A stretch of 64,000 nucleotides of DNA from the NCBI RefSeq assembly GCF_023721815.1, contig NZ_JAMDLI010000001.1:248001-312000 (forward strand), given 5' to 3'. The stretch comes from Pleomorphomonas sp. JP5 (GTDB lineage Bacteria; Pseudomonadota; Alphaproteobacteria; Rhizobiales; Pleomorphomonadaceae). This document shows positions 34,589 through 42,979 of the stretch, one piece after another; position 1 is the first letter of the stretch; every line of letters starts with the position of its first letter. A model generated the notes under the pieces. That model was not told the DNA's origin. It was given only the letters and a program-made list of their open reading frames with translations, and made no database searches. The position numbers and the translations under genes were made by a program.

Positions 34589-35281
34589 TCAGTGCGTCCG
34601 GAGGGCTTCCAGGAACGCCAGTGCCGTGGTGTCAGGATCCCCCTGACCGTGCTTCAGGTTGACGCGCACGGCGCGCTCAGCCTGTGAATTGGAAAGGCCG
34701 AAAGGCCCCGCCTTCAGAAGGGCTTCCCATTCGCGCAACGACAGCCGGTCCCCGGCCATCAGCTTTTGGATGAGAGGCAGCGCCGCCGCCTTCACCGATT
34801 GGATCTTCGCCGGCTCGCAGGCCTGGAAGGTCACGATGCTGATCTCGAAGAGGTCGAGCTTCTTCAGCATCAGAACGTTCTGTTTGTCGGGGTGCGGTGC
34901 CGCCTCGATCGTCCGATAGCCGATTGACAAGCCGTCGAGCACGCCCGCTTTGACAAGCTCGTAAGCTTCCTTGGCGTCGGTCACCTTGTCCTTGAGCAAG
35001 CGCCCCTTGCAGTAGAGCCCCTTGTTGTCCTCGGCGAGATCTTCCCAAAGGCCGATCGGACGGCGCGGATCGTGCTGGTAGAGCATCTTGATCTTGCGCC
35101 CCTTCCGGCGCGCTTCGACCAGGGAGTCGACAAAGGCGCCGGGCTGCACCACCTCGCCATAGCTGTCGACGGCACCGAACACCGAGCCGTAGCCCTCGAT
35201 CACACCGTCATCGCCGACCGCCTTCAGCTCCAGTGGAATGGCGCTCGACTTTGTCTCGAACTCCGCTATGGCGGTCTTCAT
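34589..35281 (-). CDS. Prohead protease (HK97 gp4-like, family S78)
   Basis: A 230-aa serine protease that trims the capsid scaffold. Catalytic His70 (MLYQHDPRRPIGLW) and Ser119 (VLDGLSIGYRT) keep nearly the spacing of HK97 His65/Ser114. The fold core EGYGSVFGAVDSYGEVVQPG is clear. It overlaps the portal stop by four bases and lies directly before the capsid gene, the standard order. Confidence 0.94.
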   Translation of the reverse strand: MKTAIAEFETKSSAIPLELKAVGDDGVIEGYGSVFGAVDSYGEVVQPGAFVDSLVEARRKGRKIKMLYQHDPRRPIGLWEDLAEDNKGLYCKGRLLKDKVTDAKEAYELVKAGVLDGLSIGYRTIEAAPHPDKQNVLMLKKLDLFEISIVTFQACEPAKIQSVKAAALPLIQKLMAGDRLSLREWEALLKAGPFGLSNSQAERAVRVNLKHGQGDPDTTALAFLEALRTH

Positions 35282-36513
35282 GGCATCTTCTCCAATGAGG
35301 CGGGCTGTTGCTTTCCGGCGTCGGTGATCGGCACGTTCTGCATCTGCATGCGAGGCACGTCGCCGCCCGGAACCGGCGGAAGGTTCTCCAGGGCGCGGAC
35401 CTCGTTGATGGTCATCCAGCCGTTGTTGAGAGCCGAGGCGTAGAAGCTTGAGCGCGCCGCGCTGTCGCCCCGAAGAAGGCCCTCCAGGTTGAACTCAACG
35501 ACGATGCCGCGCGTCCGGTCTTCCTGCGTGAGCAGTTGCTTGCCGATCGCCTGTTCGATCCGCTTGAGGCGCCGCCGAAGCGCATAGCGCTGAAAGCCGA
35601 TCGACTGTTGTTCAAGGCCGGTGCCCCAACTCGTCGATTTCGACGTGTGGCCGATCATGTGCGGCGGCACGCCGAAGAAGCGGCAAACCTCCTCGACCGA
35701 GAAGCCGCGCGACTCCAGCATTTGCGCGTCATCGGGGCTGATCGACAGCGAGGCCCACTTCCAACCGCCTTCGAGGATCAGCGGCCGGCCGGCGTTCATG
35801 GCGCCGACGTACTTCTCGGTCAGTCTGGTCTCGGCGATCTCCCGTTGTTCCTTGGTCAGGAACTTGTCGAAGGCGATCACGCCGGAAGGACGCATTCCAT
35901 TCCGGAACGTGGTCCCGGCCGCCCGATCGATCGCCGAAGCCAGGCTGAAGGCGTTACGGCCGACCGACAGCGTCGAGAGGCCACCGAGCGGGGTTCCGCC
36001 GAAACCGCGCACGTGGAAGACGTCGCGGTCGCTCATGTTGTAGCTGTGGCCGTCTTCGCTCCAGCGGTACCAGATCGAGCCGTCCCGCTCGCGACGCGGC
36101 GCCACGGGCGCATAGATCGGCGTCAAGGCGATGATCTTGGCGCCGCTTCGCTCGATCCTCGCATGGAAGTTGCCGCGTAGCTCGATCGCCGCGCAGGCAA
36201 ACTCCCAGAATTCGAGCGAGGTCTGGTCATAGTTCGGGCTGTCGTGGATCAGCCGATAGAGCGGGTGATCGCTTGCAACATCCCGACCGCCGCCGGAAGG
36301 CCGATAGACCATCAACGGCAGCGAGGCGATGGTGCCGGCCAGAAGGTTGACGCAGGCGAAGGCCGCCGAGATCGCCAGCACGCTCGACTCGTTGACCGGC
36401 TCGCCGGCATAGCCGTCCGCGCCCCGATTGCGCCAGTGCTCGGGGTCTTCCAGAGACAGCGGTCGGCCCGCCGCCCTTCCGAGCAGCGTCATGGTCTTGC
36501 GAAGAAGGTTCAT
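35278..36513 (-). CDS. Portal protein (HK97 family)
   Basis: A 411-aa portal subunit that forms the DNA-entry ring. Family blocks are VNESSVLAISAAFACVNLLA, YRLIHDSPNYDQTSLEFWEF, ISPDDAQMLESRGFSVEEVC and RFFGVPPHMIGHT. It follows terL by one base and is coupled to the protease gene by ATGA. Length and order match HK97-type head modules. Confidence 0.94.
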   Translation of the reverse strand: MNLLRKTMTLLGRAAGRPLSLEDPEHWRNRGADGYAGEPVNESSVLAISAAFACVNLLAGTIASLPLMVYRPSGGGRDVASDHPLYRLIHDSPNYDQTSLEFWEFACAAIELRGNFHARIERSGAKIIALTPIYAPVAPRRERDGSIWYRWSEDGHSYNMSDRDVFHVRGFGGTPLGGLSTLSVGRNAFSLASAIDRAAGTTFRNGMRPSGVIAFDKFLTKEQREIAETRLTEKYVGAMNAGRPLILEGGWKWASLSISPDDAQMLESRGFSVEEVCRFFGVPPHMIGHTSKSTSWGTGLEQQSIGFQRYALRRRLKRIEQAIGKQLLTQEDRTRGIVVEFNLEGLLRGDSAARSSFYASALNNGWMTINEVRALENLPPVPGGDVPRMQMQNVPITDAGKQQPASLEKMP

Positions 36514-36514
36514 G

Positions 36515-38230
36515 TCAGGCCGCCAGAGAGTTGAGATAGTCGTCGAGGCTGCCGCCGGCCGCCTGCGGGTTCTTGGACATCAGCGCGACGGCGTCATAGA
36601 CCGCCATCAACGGATCGATCTTCGCCGTCCCGGCCGCCTGCTTGGTCACGATCAGAGCATTCCCGCGAACCTCGGTTTTGGCGTTGCCCACGGCGTAGGT
36701 CATGAGTCCCTGATTTGCCGGAATGAGAGTGCCATCAGCAAGCTTGCGTTCGGTCGTCTTCACCGCGCCCTGAAGCTGGTAACCCTGACTGACACCAACG
36801 ACGCGTGCTTCATCGGTTGAGTCCGTCTCGGCCGAGGTGGAAATCCCCTTTTCCCCCAGTGCATCGACGATGGCGCCTACGCCGGCCGGATCGAGACCGA
36901 CCATGGCCAGTTTACCTGTATGGTCTAGCCGTTCGGCGAGCTCGACCAACTCGTCCAGATCCCGCCCCAACTCCTCGACGATCGTCAGCTCTCCAGCCGC
37001 CTCGAAGTCGCGGAACTTCTCCGCCTCGCTTTTGCGGCGCTCCAACACTGAGGTATGCGCCCACGAATGGCCCCACGAGTACCATATGCGCGGGTCAACC
37101 CTGTCGCGCCCCACAACGCCGGCTGAAAGAAGGTCGTCGAGACCGCCGCCGTCTATGCCGAGGGTGAGAACGGACGAGCGTTCGATTATCTCATCCAGGG
37201 TGAGCGACTGAACCTTCGCTTCCCAGAAGTCGGCGCCGGCCCAGCGATCGGCTCGAAGCGCGATACCGATTTCGATGTTGAGGTGCTGCGAAGCCCAGCG
37301 TCGCAACTCCTCTTCGCCCTTCTCCTTGGCGGTCGCGCAATCGGTACGAAGCACATCCAACGTGATCGAACGGCCGAGGTTCGGCGTCACCATGTGCCAC
37401 AGTTCTGGGTTGAGCCATGGCTTTTTCCGATCGCGCTGGATCGCCTCGGGGAACTCGTAGAGTACCGGCAGGACTTGCGCCGCTTCGCCTTTAACCTTGC
37501 CGTCCCGGACATTGCGGGCATGGTTCAGTTCGGCCTTGAATGCGCCTGCCGGCGGCTCGTCCGACTGCGTGGTGATTATCAGGAAGAAGCCCTCAGGACG
37601 CGTTGCGATGCCGCCGCGTATCTGCCCGATGACACGCGAAGCGAACGACATCGCCGACATCAGATGGATTTCATCAAGCAGCACCGCGACCGGCTTGGCG
37701 CCAGTCATCACCTTCATATCGAACGTCTTGATCTTGAGTACCGAGTGGTTGACCAGGTCGACGATCGTCTTATTGTGTTCCTTGGCCTTGAACCTCGCCT
37801 GCAAGTAGCCTTCCGGATCGGCGTCGATCATGCCTGAAGCCTGTTGAAAGGCCGTATCGGCGACCTCCTGCGTCGGCCCAACCAGGATGAACTCGGCTCG
37901 CGGACGCTTGTTGAGGATCAAGGCCGTCATCATGATGCCGGCGCCGCCCGTGGTCTTGCTGTTCTTCTTGGGCACCAACGTGAAAACATCACGAACGTGC
38001 CTGAAGCCGGCTTCATCCAGCGAACCGAAAATTGCACCGACGATATCGCGGAACCAATCGCCCGCCGCCTCCGCCATAGCCGGCGTATCGATCACATCGG
38101 GCAACCGAAGCTTGTTGAATACCGAGATCGCCCGTTCCGCCTCGTCATGATCAAGAGGCAGATCCGGCACTAGCGAACGACCAAGCCGAAGCCTTGTCTC
38201 CCAATCCGGACACGAGAAATCCCACAGCAT
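36515..38230 (-). CDS. terL: Terminase large subunit
   Basis: A 571-aa packaging motor and nuclease. The ATPase half has a Walker A variant FTLVPKKNSKTTGG and Walker B VAVLLDEIHLM; the nuclease half has LTLGIDGGGLDD and VGLDPAGVG acidic sites. ATG 38230 overlaps the small-subunit stop (TGATG) and follows GGGGGCAACTGG; the alternative TTG at 38251 is less likely. It belongs to the HK97/phage terminase large family that usually makes cos ends. Confidence 0.94.
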   Translation of the reverse strand: MLWDFSCPDWETRLRLGRSLVPDLPLDHDEAERAISVFNKLRLPDVIDTPAMAEAAGDWFRDIVGAIFGSLDEAGFRHVRDVFTLVPKKNSKTTGGAGIMMTALILNKRPRAEFILVGPTQEVADTAFQQASGMIDADPEGYLQARFKAKEHNKTIVDLVNHSVLKIKTFDMKVMTGAKPVAVLLDEIHLMSAMSFASRVIGQIRGGIATRPEGFFLIITTQSDEPPAGAFKAELNHARNVRDGKVKGEAAQVLPVLYEFPEAIQRDRKKPWLNPELWHMVTPNLGRSITLDVLRTDCATAKEKGEEELRRWASQHLNIEIGIALRADRWAGADFWEAKVQSLTLDEIIERSSVLTLGIDGGGLDDLLSAGVVGRDRVDPRIWYSWGHSWAHTSVLERRKSEAEKFRDFEAAGELTIVEELGRDLDELVELAERLDHTGKLAMVGLDPAGVGAIVDALGEKGISTSAETDSTDEARVVGVSQGYQLQGAVKTTERKLADGTLIPANQGLMTYAVGNAKTEVRGNALIVTKQAAGTAKIDPLMAVYDAVALMSKNPQAAGGSLDDYLNSLAA

Positions 38231-38676
38231 CAGTTTACCAGTTGCCCCCAACTCGAATTTTCGTGCGCAGTCTTGGCGAGACGGTCAGCCTCTTCCTTTT
38301 TGCCGAGTGGCTTTGCCTTCGGTGCCTTGCCCTGTGCGGACTTCGGCACACGAGCGTCATGCTTCTCGAAGCGCTTGAAGTATTTATCGATCGCCGAGAC
38401 GTTTCCGCCTTCGGCTTCCTCCATCAACTTCGTCAGAAGCTTGGCTTCGACCCGGAAGCGGGCTTCAGCTCTCGACTTCAGCTCCCGAAAATAATGTTTA
38501 CGCAAAGTCGGAGGCGTGATCGAAAGCGCCGCCGAGATCTGCTCGACCGACCAGTCAAAAGCCATTAACTGTATGACAAGTCTGCGCTTTTCGGCGGTCG
38601 GCGTATGGACCGGCCGCCCGCGCTTGCCGAACCCCTCGGGGATCGGGTCGCCAAGGAGGTCAAAATCCACTGCCAT
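38230..38676 (-). CDS. terS: Terminase small subunit-like DNA-binding protein
   Basis: A 148-aa protein with a helix-turn-helix in its N-terminal half (WSVEQISAALSITPPTLRKH) and a long charged helix after it (RAEARFRVEAKLLTKLMEEA). Position directly before terL with overlapping stop/start makes small terminase the natural call. A strong GGAGG site lies before ATG 38676, followed by an unusual run of eight T bases. Confidence 0.85.
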   Translation of the reverse strand: MAVDFDLLGDPIPEGFGKRGRPVHTPTAEKRRLVIQLMAFDWSVEQISAALSITPPTLRKHYFRELKSRAEARFRVEAKLLTKLMEEAEGGNVSAIDKYFKRFEKHDARVPKSAQGKAPKAKPLGKKEEADRLAKTAHENSSWGQLVN

Positions 38677-38753
38677 CGAAAAAAAACCTCCGCGTGAGAC
38701 CTATGCCGGTTGGGAGGGTAGAGGCCCCTCAGAGTTCGACCCGCCCCCCCCTG

Positions 38754-39068
38754 TCAGCTCCGACCGCGCCGCTCGCCGAGGTGGTTCTCCTTCAGGCGGT
38801 TGTCGCAGCTACGGCAGACGGCTCGGAGGTTTGACAGGTCATCGGCGCCGCCGTTGTGGCGGCTGACGATGTGGTCGGCGATGGTGGCCGTGTGGGTGCA
38901 GCCCGGCAAAGCGAGCTGGCAGACGAAGCCATCACGGACAAGGCACTGCTCGCGAAGGTCTCGCCATGCGGACGTGTGATAGTAGGCGTCGGCCGTCTTC
39001 AGCGGGATCTTCGCCGATGACGTGTTGAGCCGAGGGGCAATGCCCGTCAGCCTCGTGAGCTTAGCCAT
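38754..39068 (-). CDS. HNH endonuclease
   Basis: A 104-aa nuclease starting at MAKLTRLTG (ATG 39068); the open frame to 39182 crosses a terminator. The beta-beta-alpha-metal motif is complete: CQLALPGCTHTATIADHIV, RHNGGADDLSNLRAVCRSC and NRL, with two CxxC-like zinc pairs. HNH proteins next to terminases assist cutting at cos sites in HK97-type phages. It is first after the early/late terminator. Confidence 0.9.
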   Translation of the reverse strand: MAKLTRLTGIAPRLNTSSAKIPLKTADAYYHTSAWRDLREQCLVRDGFVCQLALPGCTHTATIADHIVSRHNGGADDLSNLRAVCRSCDNRLKENHLGERRGRS

Positions 39069-39087
39069 GTTGGGTGTGTTCCAAATG

Positions 39088-39119
39088 AAAAGCCGGACTG
39101 GTGAGGACCAATCCGGCTT
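39088..39119 (-). terminator. Terminator between early leftward genes and late head genes
   Basis: On the minus strand AAGCCGGATTGGT (39119-39107), loop CCTC, ACCAGTCCGGCTT (39102-39090) with one mismatch, then TTTTC. It follows the early operon and precedes the HNH-terminase block, a place where late antitermination could act. Confidence 0.85.
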
Positions 39120-39178
39120 AGCCGCCCCGAGGCGGAATTCTTCAATGTGCCGAAAACTGCTCAGCTTCCCGCTGGAAG

Positions 39179-39706
39179 TCAAGACGAACCCGTCTTTGGC
39201 CTCAGGGCTTTGGGGATAAACCGATCGCCAATCGCCTCCAGCGCGTCACGAAGACGGCGACCGACAGCCTCTCTAGTCTTAGCATCAGCCTTTCCATTCA
39301 AGACTTTAGCGGTATGCCACCCCCTTGCGGCCTCTTCGACTGTTAGCCCTTCGACACACACCGCCATGAGGATCGACCAATCGGGTTGACCAACGTAGGC
39401 CGCGATCATCGCAAGCTCAGTCTTCGCACCAAGGATCGAATCGGCCGGGCCGTCAAAGGACTTGGTAGAGGTATCGACCTTGATCACACGGTAATCGATG
39501 GCCGTTGCCCCACTCGCGCTTGCTGCCTCGACCAAGGAGACGACATATCCCGATGCCACCACGGCAAGACGGGAAAGACCGCCGCGTTCCGGGGACTTGG
39601 CCGCCAGACGACGGACAGTCTCCGAAGCACGAACGAACACTCTATCCGTTTTATCGGTAAACCAAGGACTTGCGACAGATATTTCAACTCTTGCATTAGA
39701 AGTCAT
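39179..39706 (-). CDS. Unknown phage protein, possible late regulator
   Basis: A 175-aa protein of no family I recognise. The middle (VIKVDTSTKSFDGPADSILG) is plain; the C-terminal third, ILMAVCVEGLTVEEAARGWH then REAVGRRLRDALEAI, looks like a sigma-region-4-type helix-turn-helix. It is the last early leftward gene, coupled by ATGA to the replication gene and followed by the terminator ahead of the late genes. That is where phage late-gene activators often sit. The role is inferred. Confidence 0.55.
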   Translation of the reverse strand: MTSNARVEISVASPWFTDKTDRVFVRASETVRRLAAKSPERGGLSRLAVVASGYVVSLVEAASASGATAIDYRVIKVDTSTKSFDGPADSILGAKTELAMIAAYVGQPDWSILMAVCVEGLTVEEAARGWHTAKVLNGKADAKTREAVGRRLRDALEAIGDRFIPKALRPKTGSS

Positions 39707-40869
39707 CGCCCGCCCTCGCGCTGCATTTCCTGAGACTGCCCGACTGCCGCCTCATCAGGAGGCCTCGCCGATGGCATCCAGATCCGGTCTACCGTCGACG
39801 GCCGAGGAAGCCTGAAGCCACGATCGGCAAACCACTCCCGCCACGCCACGAACTCGGGAGAAGCGACGAGCACGTAAACGTATCCGGCGGAGGCCGCTTC
39901 CCATCGCTGCAACTCGCCCAGAGGCACGGAGACGCCGATCCCTTTTTCCTCCGCCATCTTTGCCATAAACTTGGCTTTCGCGGCGTTGGGGTGCCGGCTT
40001 CCATACCGGGCGAACTCGTAGAACCGGCACCACCAATGCCGCTTGAAGGCGCCCATGGGGACAGGCAACACACCGCCAGCCTCAACCTTCGGGACCTGCG
40101 TCCAGTGCTTTTCGTTGAGATACGTCGCCGGCCCCATGAGCTTTTGCCGTCCGCTTCGCCGTTGACCGGCGACAACTGCCCGAATGGTGTCGAGATCGCC
40201 GGCTATCCGCCTTTCGTCAGCCGTTAGCCGTTTCCAGGCAGCGCGTGCTCCACCGATTTTGTCGAAGCGCTGTTTCTCGTCCGCACCTCTCCACGCCTCA
40301 ACAAACCGTTCGAAGCCTTCCTCGTCATCTTCGTTCGCGCGCGTCTCTCTCGCCCCTCGGGGGGCTTTGGGGGGAATCGTTGAATCTCCCGTTAAGACTC
40401 TCGTTAATGGTGCCGCCCCATGGATCGGCACCCCTGCCGGCTCATGGGTCGGCAGGGGTGCCGGCATACCGGCAGGGGTGCCGACCTGTCGGCAGGGGGT
40501 ATCCTCATCACTTCCCGACGCGTCGGATGCCGGTTCACAAGCGCCGGCATCGACGTAAAGTTCCACTTCGGCTTCCGGCGTGGCCTGCATGTCGAGACGA
40601 ACGCGATACCAGCTGGAGGCATCGCCGCCATCGCGCCGTTGATTGTAGTGAATCTCGACGTAGCCCGCATCGACGAGCCGCTTCATGGAAGCCTGCACCG
40701 TCGAGCGCGCGCATTTGATCTGGGCGGCAATTTTCACTTGGCTGCGGATTGCCCATCCTCCGTCATCAGTGTGGGAGCCCAGCACACAGAGCACCTGGAG
40801 ATCCCGCCCTTGAAGCCGCTCGTCGAATGCGGCGCCGCGCGGGATGATCGAATATCGCGGCCCGCTCAT
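39703..40869 (-). CDS. Replication initiation-like winged-helix protein with internal iterons
   Basis: A 388-aa protein. The N-terminal winged helix (LQVLCVLGSHTDDGGWAIRS, QVKIAAQIKCARSTVQASMK, RLVDAGYVEI) matches phage replication proteins of the lambda O/RepA-like type. A proline-rich linker of about 115-150 follows, then a helical C-terminal domain with FERFVEAWRG and AWKRLTADERR. The linker is encoded by repeats at 40426-40500 that look like origin iterons. It is coupled by ATGA to genes on both sides in the early leftward operon. Confidence 0.75.
   Translation of the reverse strand: MSGPRYSIIPRGAAFDERLQGRDLQVLCVLGSHTDDGGWAIRSQVKIAAQIKCARSTVQASMKRLVDAGYVEIHYNQRRDGGDASSWYRVRLDMQATPEAEVELYVDAGACEPASDASGSDEDTPCRQVGTPAGMPAPLPTHEPAGVPIHGAAPLTRVLTGDSTIPPKAPRGARETRANEDDEEGFERFVEAWRGADEKQRFDKIGGARAAWKRLTADERRIAGDLDTIRAVVAGQRRSGRQKLMGPATYLNEKHWTQVPKVEAGGVLPVPMGAFKRHWWCRFYEFARYGSRHPNAAKAKFMAKMAEEKGIGVSVPLGELQRWEAASAGYVYVLVASPEFVAWREWFADRGFRLPRPSTVDRIWMPSARPPDEAAVGQSQEMQREGGR
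40426..40500. repeat. Iteron-like repeats, candidate phage replication origin
   Basis: CGGCAGGGGTGCCG occurs at 40450-40463 and 40470-40483, a shortened copy CGGCAGGGGGT at 40490-40500, and an exact inverted copy at 40426-40439. The three direct copies start exactly 20 bp apart. Each unit is itself CGGCA-N4-TGCCG. The array lies inside the replication gene, as ori does in lambda gene O. A less GC-rich stretch with two CGTTAA motifs lies at about 40380-40410. Confidence 0.6.
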
Positions 40870-41174
40870 GCGGCTTGCCTCCCCGCATCATCTGCGCCAT
40901 TCACGGCTTCGAGTTCCGCCGCGCGTTCGCGCTCGAATGCCCGCTCCGCTTCTATGAGGTTGCGAAACGGTGCCTTGTAACGACGGACAAGGGATATCGT
41001 TGCATAGGCAGCGCCGAGCACGTCGAGACGCCATTGCGCCGTATCCGGTCGCATCAGTCCGCGAGACACCTTGTTCTCAATTCGGTTTGCCTCGGCATCG
41101 ATCAGTTGCCGAATGGCCGCCGCCTGATCGTCAATCGTCGGCTTAGCCCGCGTGGCAGGCGCATTCGCGGTCAT
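40866..41174 (-). CDS. Small early phage protein, unknown
   Basis: A 102-aa mostly helical protein, MTANAPATRAKPTIDDQAAA onward; the apparent 427-codon frame on this strand runs through the hicAB region and is not real. ATG 41174 overlaps the stop of the upstream gene and its own stop overlaps the replication gene start, so it is coupled in the early operon. The segment AEANRIENKVSRGLMRPDTA is highly charged. No function can be assigned. Confidence 0.7.
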   Translation of the reverse strand: MTANAPATRAKPTIDDQAAAIRQLIDAEANRIENKVSRGLMRPDTAQWRLDVLGAAYATISLVRRYKAPFRNLIEAERAFERERAAELEAVNGADDAGRQAA

Positions 41175-41377
41175 GGCGCATCCTCGTCTATCACTGCCAG
41201 GATGAAGGGGTGCGGGGCACGCGGAACGGCCGGGGCTTGCGACCGCACGGGCAGGTGATCCCGCACGGCAGCGATAATTTCGCCGTCCGTAGTACCCGGT
41301 GGCAAACCGAGCATGCTCCATAGCGCCGAGCGAAGATTGGTCAGCCGGAACGCCGGCCTGCAATGGAGATCGGTCAT
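41171..41377 (-). CDS. Small early phage protein, unknown
   Basis: A 68-aa protein beginning MTDLHCRPAFRLTNLRSALW and ending VIDEDAP, with an AAAGGGGCAC ribosome site. It is coupled by ATGA to the next gene. It starts 38 bases from the first hic operator, so this part of the leftward operon may also receive a divergent promoter from the hic control region. No family recognised. Confidence 0.6.
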   Translation of the reverse strand: MTDLHCRPAFRLTNLRSALWSMLGLPPGTTDGEIIAAVRDHLPVRSQAPAVPRAPHPFILAVIDEDAP

Positions 41378-41415
41378 GCCGTGCCCCTTTCTGATGGCGG
41401 AATAGTTGGATTGAG

Positions 41416-41476
41416 TGTGTATTCACATACACATTATTATTGACGCCTCGGCGCATTGTGTGTATAAACATACACA
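41416..41476 (+). promoter_or_regulatory. hicAB promoter with two palindromic operators
   Basis: Two perfect operators TGTGTAT-N4-ATACACA occupy 41416-41433 and 41459-41476, 43 bp apart (four helical turns). Between and within them TTGACG (41440-41445) and TATAAA (41463-41468) are 17 bases apart, so the second operator covers the -10. This fits autorepression by HicB, which carries a ribbon-helix-helix domain. Confidence 0.88.
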
Positions 41477-41495
41477 TCAACAACGGAGGTCGCAG

Positions 41496-41684
41496 ATAGA
41501 ACGAAGCATCCAAGACATACGCCGCAGGCTCTTTTCGGAGGGCTGGGTGATAGAGCGAGAGGGCGACCACACGATCTTCACCCACCCAGACAAACCCGGA
41601 AAAAGAGTCACAGTCCCGAAGGGACGCGGCGACCTCCCGATAGGGACGGTGAGAAGCATCGAGAAACAGGCGGGGTGGCGGTAA
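41496..41684 (+). CDS. hicA: HicA-type toxin with apparent ATA start codon
   Basis: A 62-aa HicA-family mRNA interferase: dsRBD-like fold with catalytic His25 in REGDHTIFTHPDKPG and the end LPIGTVRSIEKQAGW. HicA proteins typically begin MERxS; here the codon at that place is ATA (41496), with a perfect GGAGG (41485-41489) six bases ahead. The predicted transcript starts near 41475, so the only upstream in-frame candidates, GTG at 41415 and 41460, lie in the operator and the -10. Either ATA initiates weakly or an ATG-to-ATA change has silenced the toxin. Confidence 0.8.
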   Translation: MERSIQDIRRRLFSEGWVIEREGDHTIFTHPDKPGKRVTVPKGRGDLPIGTVRSIEKQAGWR

Positions 41685-41726
41685 GCCGCCCCGCTCATCT
41701 GCGACAGAGGCAATGGAGACCGAGGA

Positions 41727-42122
41727 ATGGTCTATTACGGCATCTTGGAAAAGGAACCGGACACGCTCTGGGGCGTGTGGTTTCCCGACGTTCCCGGCTG
41801 CGTCACGGCCGGCGAAACAGCCGATGAGGCAACGGAGAAGGCCATCAGCGCACTGAGGGAGCACCTGGAGGGGACGGAACCCCCGTACGCCTCCGAGGCC
41901 GAAGCGTTGATGGTCGATCCGGACGTCATCGAGGCACGAGGGCGCGGAGGTATCTTGATCCGCATCCCGTACCTGCCCAACGAGGCGGCAACAGTGCGCG
42001 TCAATGTGACGCTGGAGCGCGGCACGTTGGCGGCGATCGACGCGGCGGCAAGCGCACGGGGAATGACCCGTAGTGCTTTCCTCGCCAACGCGGCCCTTGA
42101 GAAGGTGCGCGCTAGCGTCTGA
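41727..42122 (+). CDS. hicB: HicB-type antitoxin
   Basis: A 131-aa antitoxin. Residues 1-50 are the degenerate RNase H fold (WGVWFPDVPGCVTAGETADE, ATEKAISALREHLEG), and the C-terminus has a ribbon-helix-helix DNA-binding part (RVNVTLERGTLAAIDAAASA, GMTRSAFLANAALEKV). It should neutralise HicA and repress the promoter with its two palindromes. It starts 42 bases after hicA and runs against the leftward early operon. Confidence 0.9.
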   Translation: MVYYGILEKEPDTLWGVWFPDVPGCVTAGETADEATEKAISALREHLEGTEPPYASEAEALMVDPDVIEARGRGGILIRIPYLPNEAATVRVNVTLERGTLAAIDAAASARGMTRSAFLANAALEKVRASV

Positions 42123-42145
42123 GATCACAGGGCGGCGGGACGCAC

Positions 42146-42979
42146 TCATTCCGCCGCCCCCGCGAACATTTCAAACTGCTCACGTTCGTCGTCGAGAGCT
42201 TTACAACAGGCGGGATTGAGCCACAGCACTTCCGTTCGCGGCCGGGCACCGTCCGTAAACGCAGCGAGTTCAAGACGACGCCAGTCAGAAAGCGCCCTAT
42301 CATAAGCCGGGTGAGGGTATCCCGACAAAACTACTTTCCCGGCGAGACCACATAGCGCCTCGAGCAGCGCCGAATGATCATCGCACGTCATTTCATGATT
42401 GTAGTGTTTCTCGCGATCCGACAGGTAAGGAGGGTCGACGTAGAACAAAACATCCCGGCGATCGTAAAGTTTCAGAACCTCCAATGCCGGACGCTGCTCT
42501 ATAATCACGCCGCCGAAGCGCTGTGCAATCAGCGGCAACTCTTCAGGGAGCGCACGTAGGCACCGAATGCGGCTAGCAAACCCATCCGGGTTGATGCGTG
42601 TATCGAAGCCGGATTTTCGAAGCGCACCCTTGCTCGATTGCCCCATGAAAGAACGAGCAATGAAACGGCGGGCACGCTCTAGCGGATCGTCTGTCGGCTC
42701 ATACAGCGTAGAGTATTCAACCCGAGCAAAAGGCGTGAGGCGGAGAAGATCGCCGAGTTCTTTCGGCTGCTCTCGGAGAACACGGAAGAGCGAAACGACG
42801 CTATCGTCTAGATCGTTCCATACCTCCGTGGTGGCCGGCTGCTTCTGCAGCAGCACACTTGCCGCGCCACCGTATGGCTCGACATAGACCTTATGCGGCG
42901 GGAAATGGCTAATGATCCAAGGGGCGAGGCGCCACTTGCCGCCATGCCAACGGAGAACCGGGCGGGTCGGCGTGTTCAT
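42146..42979 (-). CDS. D12-class DNA adenine N6-methyltransferase
   Basis: A 277-aa Dam-like enzyme. Motif I is LRWHGGKWRLAPWI; motif IV is FYVDPPYL with DPPY. It keeps VYVEPYGGAASVLL and WNDLDDSVVSLFRVLR of the MethyltransfD12 family. Phages use such orphan enzymes to hide sites from host restriction or to control their own genes. No restriction partner is visible. The start at 42979 overlaps the ASCH gene stop by four bases. Confidence 0.92.
   Translation of the reverse strand: MNTPTRPVLRWHGGKWRLAPWIISHFPPHKVYVEPYGGAASVLLQKQPATTEVWNDLDDSVVSLFRVLREQPKELGDLLRLTPFARVEYSTLYEPTDDPLERARRFIARSFMGQSSKGALRKSGFDTRINPDGFASRIRCLRALPEELPLIAQRFGGVIIEQRPALEVLKLYDRRDVLFYVDPPYLSDREKHYNHEMTCDDHSALLEALCGLAGKVVLSGYPHPAYDRALSDWRRLELAAFTDGARPRTEVLWLNPACCKALDDEREQFEMFAGAAE

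Noticed and set aside
16703-39068. Gene transfer agent instead of prophage
   Set aside because: HK97-like head genes and GH108 lysin can suggest a GTA, but integrase, repressor with operators, att repeats and replication genes show a true prophage.
40426-40500. CRISPR array
   Set aside because: Repeats are only 14 bases with about 6-base gaps and lie inside a coding frame; no cas genes in the window.
40866-42149. 427-codon minus-strand frame
   Set aside because: Runs through the hicAB genes and their operators; only the last 102 codons are a plausible gene.
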